Positions 57,435 through 64,000 of a stretch of DNA of 64,000 nucleotides are shown here, piece after piece. A program made the translations under genes and the position numbers. Source of the DNA: Neoscytalidium dimidiatum. Its lineage: Eukaryota; Ascomycota; Dothideomycetes; Botryosphaeriales; Botryosphaeriaceae. The stretch's first letter is position 1; every line of letters begins with the position of its first letter. The stretch spans positions 3,162,001 to 3,226,000 of the forward strand of contig CM074703.1 in assembly GCA_037367355.1 (NCBI GenBank), in the 5' to 3' direction. A model generated the notes under the pieces. The model was not told the origin of the DNA, searched no databases, and saw only the letters and a list, made by a program, of their open reading frames with translations.

Positions 57435-59540
57435 ATGGAGTCCTCACGCGGCCCTCCACGGGTCAAGAACAAGCAGGCGGCGCCCATCCAGATCAGCGCC
57501 GAGCAACTGCTGCGCGAAGCCGTCGACCGCCAGGAACCCGGCCTCCAGGCCCCGACCCAGCGCTTCGCCGACCTCGAGGAGCTTCATGAATTTCAGGGCC
57601 GGAAGCGCAAGGAATTCGAGGACTATGTGCGCCGCAACCGGCTGAACATGAACAACTGGATGCGCTATGCGCAGTGGGAAATCGAGCAGAAGGAGTTCCG
57701 CCGCGCGCGCTCCATCTTCGAACGAGCCCTGGATGTCGACCCCACCAGCGTCACGCTGTGGATTCGGTACGTCGACTGCGAGGTCAAGACGAGGAACATC
57801 AACCATGCCAGGAATCTGCTCGACCGCGCGGTTACCATCTTGCCGCGGGTGGACAAGCTGTGGTACAAGTATGTCTACATGGAGGAGACTCTGGGTAATA
57901 TCCCCGGTACTCGTCAAGTCTTCGAGCGCTGGATGTCTTGGGAGCCTGACGAGAATGCCTGGAGCGCCTACATTAAGCTGGAGAAGCGCTACAATGAATA
58001 CGAGCGCGCACGTGCTATCTTTGCACGTTTCTGCCAGGTCCATCCCGAGCCGCGCAATTGGATCAAATGGGCGCGATTCGAGGAGGAATACGGTACAAGT
58101 GATCTGGTACGGGATGTATTTGGTCAGGCTGTTGAAACTTTGGGCGAAGAATTCATGGACGAGAAACTATTCATGGCATATGCGCGATTCGAGGCGAGGC
58201 TCAAGGAGTTTGAGCGTGCTCGCGCAATTTACAAGTATGCCTTGGATCGTATGCCGCGGTCCAAGTCCATGAACCTTCACAAGGCCTACACGCAATTCGA
58301 GAAGCAGTTTGGCGACCGAGAAGGTGTGGAAGATGTTGTGCTGTCTAAGCGTAGGGTCCAGTACGAGGAGGCCATCAAGGAAAATCCGAAGAACTACGAC
58401 AATTGGATCGATCTTGCCCGGTTAGAAGAGGCAGCAGGAGATGTGGAGCGTGTTCGTGACACTTACGAGCGTGCAATCGCGCAAATACCCCCCACCCAAG
58501 AGAAGCGCCACTGGCGGCGATACATTTACCTCTGGATTTTCTACGCGCTATGGGAAGAGATGGATGCAAAAGATGTGGACCGGGCACGCCAGATCTACAA
58601 CGAATGCTTGAAGCTGATTCCCCACAAGAAATTCACTTTCGCTAAGGTTTGGCTGCTGAAGGCTCAATTTGAGATCAGACATATGAATCTCGCAGCCGCA
58701 AGGAAGACGCTTGGTCAAGCCATCGGCATGTGTCCGAAAGATAAGCTTTTCAAGGGCTACATCGAGCTCGAGCTCAAACTTTTCGAATTCAACCGCTGCC
58801 GGACGCTTTACGAGAAACACATAGAATGGAACCCCAGCAATTCCCAGGCGTGGATCAAGTTTAGCGAGCTCGAACGTGGTCTTGACGATCTCGACCGAGC
58901 GCGTGCTATCTTCGAACTGGCCGTTCAGCAGGACACGCTCGACATGCCCGAGCTTGTATGGAAATCATACATTGACTTCGAGGAGGAAGAGGGCGAGTAC
59001 GACCGCACGAGGGCGCTGTACGAGCGCCTGCTGCAGAAGACGGACCACGTCAAGGTCTGGATCAGCTACGCGCACTTCGAAATCAATGTTCCGGAAGAAG
59101 GCGAGGAGGAGGAAGAGGACGAGGAACGGCCGATCAGCGAGGAGGCGAAGAGGCGCGCAAGAAGCGTGTTCGAGCGCGCGTACAAGAGCATGAAGGAGAA
59201 GGAGCTCAAGGAAGAGGTAAGCCGCCGTCGATTTTACCACAAAATCAAATTACATGATCGGCTAACAAGCGTACAGCGCGTCGCCCTGCTGAATGCTTGG
59301 AAGTCTTTCGAGCAAACGCATGGCTCGGCAGAGGACTTAGAAAAGGTCGAGAAGCAGATGCCCAAACGCGTCAAGAAGAGGAGAAGGTTGGATACCGCCG
59401 ACGGTGGCATGGAGTTCGAAGAATACATGGACTACGTCTTCCCGGCAGATACGGAGAGCGAGGCCAAGCTGTCAAAGCTGCTGCAGAAGGCAGCCGAGTG
59501 GAAGAAAAAGCAAGAAGCCGAGGGACAGAACGGGAGCTGA
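57435..59540 (+). CDS. CLF1: Pre-mRNA splicing factor Clf1 (Crooked neck, HAT repeats)
   Basis: Scaffold of the Prp19/NTC complex needed for spliceosome activation. Exons 57435-59216 and 59277-59540; the 60-bp intron (gtaagc...ggctaac...tacag) is a multiple of three and contains no stop, so the unspliced frame is also open (701 residues, 681 spliced). The protein consists of tandem HAT repeats from residue ~60 to ~600, each with the W..Y/F...E and RAR.IFERAL patterns ([40 protein letters not shown]). The N-terminus keeps the family start with [14 protein letters not shown]. The C-terminal basic patch [11 protein letters not shown] is a likely nuclear signal. Divergent from PRP31. Confidence 0.96.
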   Translation: MESSRGPPRVKNKQAAPIQISAEQLLREAVDRQEPGLQAPTQRFADLEELHEFQGRKRKEFEDYVRRNRLNMNNWMRYAQWEIEQKEFRRARSIFERALDVDPTSVTLWIRYVDCEVKTRNINHARNLLDRAVTILPRVDKLWYKYVYMEETLGNIPGTRQVFERWMSWEPDENAWSAYIKLEKRYNEYERARAIFARFCQVHPEPRNWIKWARFEEEYGTSDLVRDVFGQAVETLGEEFMDEKLFMAYARFEARLKEFERARAIYKYALDRMPRSKSMNLHKAYTQFEKQFGDREGVEDVVLSKRRVQYEEAIKENPKNYDNWIDLARLEEAAGDVERVRDTYERAIAQIPPTQEKRHWRRYIYLWIFYALWEEMDAKDVDRARQIYNECLKLIPHKKFTFAKVWLLKAQFEIRHMNLAAARKTLGQAIGMCPKDKLFKGYIELELKLFEFNRCRTLYEKHIEWNPSNSQAWIKFSELERGLDDLDRARAIFELAVQQDTLDMPELVWKSYIDFEEEEGEYDRTRALYERLLQKTDHVKVWISYAHFEINVPEEGEEEEEDEERPISEEAKRRARSVFERAYKSMKEKELKEEVSRRRFYHKIKLHDRLTSVQRVALLNAWKSFEQTHGSAEDLEKVEKQMPKRVKKRRRLDTADGGMEFEEYMDYVFPADTESEAKLSKLLQKAAEWKKKQEAEGQNGS

Positions 59541-60042
59541 TTACGATATTCTGGCGGATATCGGGTGTATCGGAGATCTGGCCGTGCGGGCTTTGGAAAA
59601 CGGCGCTGCTATTATTAGCGAAAGACACTTACCAGTCGATCAAATCTATTGGGTCCACTGGATGTCGCTGACACCTTTCCGACATTTCTCTATGAATCGA
59701 GGATCAGACCATTTGTGCAGTATGTTGGGAAACCCCTCTTCCAATGATGTTGTCACCTGCACCGAACGAGTGTGACTACGTAAATCCCGTTCCGGCAACC
59801 ACACGGGAGGTGGGTGCAGCGAGGGAGCCTGTGGACAAAAGAGCCACCAATCACAAAGCGAACGCGAACATCTTGTTGATACTCTCTAGTTGGGTGGAAT
59901 GTCTTAGCGGAAACAGTCTCTCTATGTCCCATACACCCTTACTTTACCCAGATTTCAGGCTTCAATTTTGTGCTTCCTTTACTCCGCTCATCCGCCTCAC
60001 CAAAAGAGCAAGATAAGACGAGCCGCACATGTAACTTCGCAC
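59541..60042. other. Intergenic between convergent genes
   Basis: 3' regions of CLF1 and AIM6; nothing else recognised. Confidence 0.5.
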
Positions 60043-61330
60043 TCACTTCCTGCTACCCACACCATCCTGCGGCCAAAATCCCCAGTCACCCTTCCTCGCC
60101 GCCCTCAGATCATCGACGCTCAACAAGCCGACATCCTCCTTCACCAACGCCGCCCAAATCTCGTCCCTCAACGCCCTCGGCCACCTCGGCGTTCCCCAGT
60201 ACCTCGGCACCAAGCCCCTCTGCCTCGCCGCCCGTATCTGGCCCTGCAGCGCGTGCAGCTGCCACGCGGACATGCGCCCGTTCCGCAGCGGGCCGACGGC
60301 GTCGCTGAACTTGGCCGAGGCGAGGTACGAGTTGGAGGGGTTGTACCTGGTCGTGTAGTGGCCGTCCGGGGCGACGAAGCCGGTGGGCGAGTCGGCCGGG
60401 TCGACCAGCGCGGCCAGCGGCGCGTCGTAGAAGACGTCGCGGTAGGAGGCGTTGGCGGTCAGCAGGTCGAAGGGCGCGTTGCCCGAGGCGACGACGCGGA
60501 CGGGCCGCTCGACGACGGCCGTGCCGTTCCAGTGCGTCAGCCAGCCGCGGTCGCGCAGCGGCTGCAGCTGCGACGCGACGTGCGCGAGCGTCTCGTCGCC
60601 CTGCGTCTTGAAGTCGATGAGGAGGGTGAGCGGCTGGGTCGGGGAGTTGTAGAAGACGCCGCGGGCTTGGTCGGCGGAGGAGGGGTCCTCGAGGCCGGCG
60701 TTCATCTTGGTGAGGATCTGGACGAGCGGCGTGATGTAGGTCTTCTGGAGGGTGAGTTCGTCCGACAGGGCGAAGGCGTTGTGTCCGACGTAGAGCTCGT
60801 CTTCGCGCAGCCAGACGTCGGCTTCGACGCTCACGCAGCCGCTGCCGAGGGCGGCGTAGAGGGGGGTGGTTCGCCAGTAGTCGTTGTGCGAGTGGCAGGG
60901 CACGGGCATGACGCTCTTGAAGTAGCGAGCGGAGTACACATCGTCGGGGACTTGGTTGTCCTTGTTCCTCGGGAACGAGTTGAACGCGACGTCGAAGGGA
61001 TCAATGGCCATCCATCTGAGGAAGAGGTTCAGGAGGCTGGGAAGTGGTCAGGGGTCCTGTGTCCGAGGATGGAGGCTGTGTCTCACGTACGCGTAGAAAA
61101 AAGCCCCGGTCGAGAGAAGCAGGCAAGCAAAACTGATTTGCGCAAACCGCGTCGGCCGGCAGAGTTTGCCGTACTGACTTGACAAGCCCTGGGGAATCAT
61201 TCAGCCAAATTTCGCTCTGAAATCTATCGAACCCAGAGATACTCACCCTACCAGGCATCCACGCGAGACGCCGGACTCTGCGCGGAAGCTCGCGGGATTG
61301 AGCTTCATCCCCCATCAATGGAGAATCCAT
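60043..61330 (-). CDS. AIM6: Aim6-like PLC-type phosphodiesterase with membrane anchor
   Basis: Three exons on the minus strand: 61330-61247, 61188-61091 and 61036-60043; 391 residues. A short cytosolic N-terminus with an Arg-rich patch (RRVRRLAW) is followed by one hydrophobic segment (FAQISFACLLLSTGAFFYAL, residues ~43-62). The PLC-like phosphodiesterase barrel follows: PVPCHSHNDYWRTTPLYAAL with the catalytic-type His, then SVEADVWLREDELYVGH with acidic metal ligands and a second His, and LTLLIDFKTQGDET. Yeast AIM6 (altered inheritance of mitochondria) is the best-known relative; its substrate is not known. The three exons join exactly across the membrane segment, which supports the model. 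Confidence 0.9.
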
Positions 61331-61805
61331 CGCTTCTTATTGTAGAGCGTCAAATTTCATATACCTAACGAGGAATGTAGGTGGAGTGTGATAGGAGCTA
61401 TTGGGTACTGCGTTAGGGGGGCTTAAGTACATATGGACGAGAGCTACGTGAGCTAACGATTTTAGTGGCGGGAAGGTGCTTCCTGAGGCTGGCATAGTCG
61501 ACGAGACGCGCGTCCTGGACAGCCACAGTCAGCAATTGCCGGGACCGGTGTCAGTGTACCCCGCAAAGTCGCATTATCGGCCAATGAATCAAGCATTGAG
61601 GATTTAAGCTTGGTCAATACACGTCAGGCAGTCACAGCTACTCTATTTGCACTTCTGATTATAGCAAGAATCACCCGTTGCTCGTACATGAAGCACAGCC
61701 TCGAAGTATCTGAGACCTTTGAACTACTCGCTACGATAGTTGTTTTTCTTTTATTTGGAAATGAGCGCTTCCAGTCTGTTACATCAGAAAGACGCAACGA
61801 CCACG
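61331..61805. other. Intergenic
   Basis: Promoter side of AIM6 and 3' side of the PAP2 gene; nothing else recognised. Confidence 0.5.
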
Positions 61806-62156
61806 CTATCGAAAGCCGCTGACGTTTGAGAGTTCGATATCATCGGGTCCAGAAACAGGACGATCGCTGGCATAACGAACAGCATCTGTCAATCTACGCT
61901 CTGAAGCGGCGCTGCCACTTTCTAGGTCCCCGTGGTCGCCGAACTTGGTCTTCGACCAGCTATCGTAATCTCCATATCCATTCGAGCCCATCGCTGCTCC
62001 AAATGCTCTGCCGCGGCTCCTAGGAGCCCAGGACCATCCATCACCATGACTGATGGGCATGTTGTACCACTGAAAACTGAACCACGCGCAGATAATTCCC
62101 ATGAACGAACCGAACATGATGTCGAACCCGTGGTGCCGGAAATCAGAGTAGCGAGT
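61806..62156 (-). CDS. PAP2-family lipid phosphatase, last exon only (DPP1-like)
   Basis: Only the C-terminal ~116 residues are present. The exon begins at 62156 directly after an acceptor (ccataacag) with TRYSDFRHHGFDIMFGSF, which contains the third PAP2 phosphatase motif (Arg, catalytic His and Asp), followed by a hydrophobic segment MGIICAWFSFQWY and a polar tail (SWAPRSRGRAFG). From family knowledge the protein would be a multi-spanning membrane enzyme dephosphorylating diacylglycerol pyrophosphate or phosphatidate. The upstream exons should lie beyond 62156 on the minus strand, but that DNA is the CpA-depleted tract. The gene is therefore either split by a transposon in an intron or truncated. 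The coding exon itself shows no stops. Confidence 0.75.
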   Translation of the reverse strand, partial: TRYSDFRHHGFDIMFGSFMGIICAWFSFQWYNMPISHGDGWSWAPRSRGRAFGAAMGSNGYGDYDSWSKTKFGDHGDLESGSAASERRLTDAVRYASDRPVSGPDDIELSNVSGFR

Positions 62157-62179
62157 CTGTTATGGCAGGTACGCTTAGC

Positions 62180-62195
62180 GCGGCGCTAGCGCCGC
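62180..62195. repeat. 16-bp GC-rich perfect palindrome at the tract boundary
   Basis: The sequence gcggcgctagcgccgc equals its own reverse complement. It lies about 25 bases from the PAP2 acceptor, where sequence character changes, and may mark the end of an inserted element. Confidence 0.7.
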
Positions 62196-62219
62196 TGGGT
62201 AGTTTAGCTCCTTCGCTCT

Positions 62220-64000
62220 CTTCTATACAACGAAGACCAGACAACGAATATAGATGCATACGAGTTTTTACTCTAATAATTAGTAGCTGCGAACTTTTTC
62301 GACTATTATCCGCGCGCTACTCGCTTTAGGGTAGTACTATAGGGCACCTACGGGTAATATTAAAAGACTTTATACTACTATATAGCTATAGTAGTAATAG
62401 CTAGAACGCCTATACCGCTATACTAATAGTTAGAACGTCTATATAGTTATAGTAATAATAGTTAGAACGCCTATATAGCTATAGTAGTAATAGTTATATA
62501 GCTATACTAATAATTAGAACGTTAGCGAGCTAGATAACATTATCGCGTATTATCTTAATAGGATTATTACCTTAATAGGACCGATTAACGCTAGCTACGG
62601 TTAAATTAGTACGGGTTTCTATATCCCGCTACGTTAGTCGTAACGAGCTTCGGAACCTTAAGCTTTCTAATATTTAAGTAATAAATAGGCGAGGATAACG
62701 ATATTTTCCTCCGTTCCTAGAACGCTTTTCTTCGTATTTACGGCTATTATTAGATATATTTCTAGGAGATTTACGGTCGGCTATTTACGAAGCGGCGAAT
62801 ACTCTAGCCCGTTAATCGAGTAGTTCTAAGATACGGGTTAAACGAGTATAAAAATCGTCGTCGTCTAACGAGATCGAGCTTCGTTTCTAGCCTTAAACTC
62901 CTATTAAGCTAGTATTTAATTACTACCTTACTCGCTCTTAACCCCCGCTACCGATACTAAAACCGAGGCGTATAGACGCCCCTCGATAAGAAACTCTAAT
63001 TATATTTAACGGAAGTATAGATACGAACCGACTATAATAGACGTAAGTTATATTACTAGAATCTATAGATAATACGCTATAAAGGATAATATTAGATAAG
63101 AGGGAAGAAGGTTTAATTATATCTTCTCGGAATAAGAGTAAGTAACGAGTGGAATTAAGACTATTATATAGCTACCCGTTCTAAGGCTATTCGAATAATA
63201 CTTACCGAAGAGACGTAATAGTAGTAAAGATTCTAGCTAAAGAGAAAGGTTTTCTCTAGCTAGCCTATCTTACTTTCCCGTAGGATATTCTATTACGGGC
63301 CGATACGGTATATAGTTTAACGCGCCTCTATATAGAATAGCTACGCCCTTAAGTAAAGGCGGTAATTTAAGAGTAGTTCTTAGTACTAGATTTTAACGAG
63401 GAGCGTTTTAATAGGTAGTATAAATAATTTCGAAAGGGTTTAACTACTAATAGCTAGGCTTTAGATAAAATAGTATCGATACCGCCCGAACGGTAGGTAA
63501 TATAATAATAGAAAGTAAGGCCTTAGCGATAGCTACGAGAGTCTTACCGTCCGCCAGAGGCATAGCCTTTTTACGAAGAGAAATAAAAGAGTAACCTACT
63601 AAGACGTCCTTAGAAATAACCTTATAACGTATTATAAGGCGCCGATTTATTACGACTACTAGAAGACCTAATAGTACGCTAGAGGCTAAATAAAATCTTA
63701 CGACTAGAGTTACTAAAACCGACTTAGTTATAACCGTATCGACTCTAGTCGGACTATTAGAAAATAGAAGAGATTAGTAGAACTTTCCCTCCCTCCGGAT
63801 AGTAAGTATTAGTTAAAGAGAACGTACGAGATACGATAAACCCTCTCGATAAGTCTTACTAGCGTCGTTATATACTACCCCCTAAGAAATATAGTATAGT
63901 ACCGTCTATAAGGTCTGTTTATACGATATAAATATAATATAGCCCCCCTCGAATACGCTACGCCTTCGAATATATTCCCTACTATAGTCCTCTACGTCGC
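62220..64000. mobile_element. RIP-degraded repeat (transposon relic), continues past the window
   Basis: Counting by eye from 62401 to 64000, only about five CpA or TpG dinucleotides remain in 1,600 bases, where some 200 would be expected, while TpA is abundant and CpG, CpC and CpT are kept. This is the pattern left by repeat-induced point mutation, which converts CpA to TpA in duplicated DNA. On the plus strand one frame through about 63,410-63,670 reads as a plausible protein interrupted almost only by TAA and TAG, as expected if Gln and Trp codons were hit. The element class cannot be told. Between 62,220 and 62,400 the depletion fades. Confidence 0.8.

Noticed and set aside
61968..63090. 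Possibility that the AT-rich right edge is mitochondrial DNA or a centromere
   Set aside because: It retains many CpG and CC/GG steps and loses specifically CpA/TpG, which is the RIP pattern rather than plain AT richness; no mitochondrial genes are present.

Overview
The window is nuclear DNA of a filamentous ascomycete (Pezizomycotina). The evidence is short GT-AG introns with CTAAC-like branch sites, fungal gene families on both strands with individual promoters, a Zn(II)2Cys6 regulator, a tRNA-Ser, and at the right edge a tract whose base pattern is the signature of repeat-induced point mutation (RIP). A class-level placement (for example Dothideomycetes) would be a guess.

Layout. 0-4 kb: prefoldin subunit 1 and a coiled-coil DUF8035-type protein. 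4-10 kb: two flavoenzymes on the minus strand, an FMN alpha-hydroxy-acid oxidase and an FAD aromatic-ring-type monooxygenase. 10-15 kb: anthranilate phosphoribosyltransferase and ribosome-biogenesis factor Mak21/Noc1, divergent. 16.6-19.4 kb: a glyoxylate/hydroxyacid reductase with unusually long introns and a possible mitochondrial leader. 19.4-26.9 kb: a gene-free, microsatellite-rich stretch leading to a Zn(II)2Cys6 transcription factor. 30.7-31.6 kb: a SUZ-domain RNA-binding protein.

32-46 kb is the most unusual part: two large secreted low-complexity proteins separated by about 5.9 kb holding only one recognisable gene, a tRNA-Ser(AGA). The first carries a long Asp/Glu-rich block flanked by Kex2-type sites. 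The second is a single 1,560-residue exon with several degenerate modules of about 60-70 residues, then about 100 tandem copies of an elastin-like pentapeptide (L/V-P-S-A-G), then a short non-repetitive tail. I know of no described function for either.

47-62 kb: an epoxide hydrolase that looks pseudogenised, an arrestin-like protein, histone-fold Dpb4, a conserved fungal protein of unknown role, the spliceosome genes PRP31 and CLF1 transcribed divergently, AIM6, and the last exon of a PAP2 lipid phosphatase. That exon lies next to about 1.6-1.8 kb almost devoid of CpA and TpG dinucleotides, interpreted as a RIP-destroyed transposon. Exon boundaries were read by eye from splice signals and protein continuity; no alignment or search was run.
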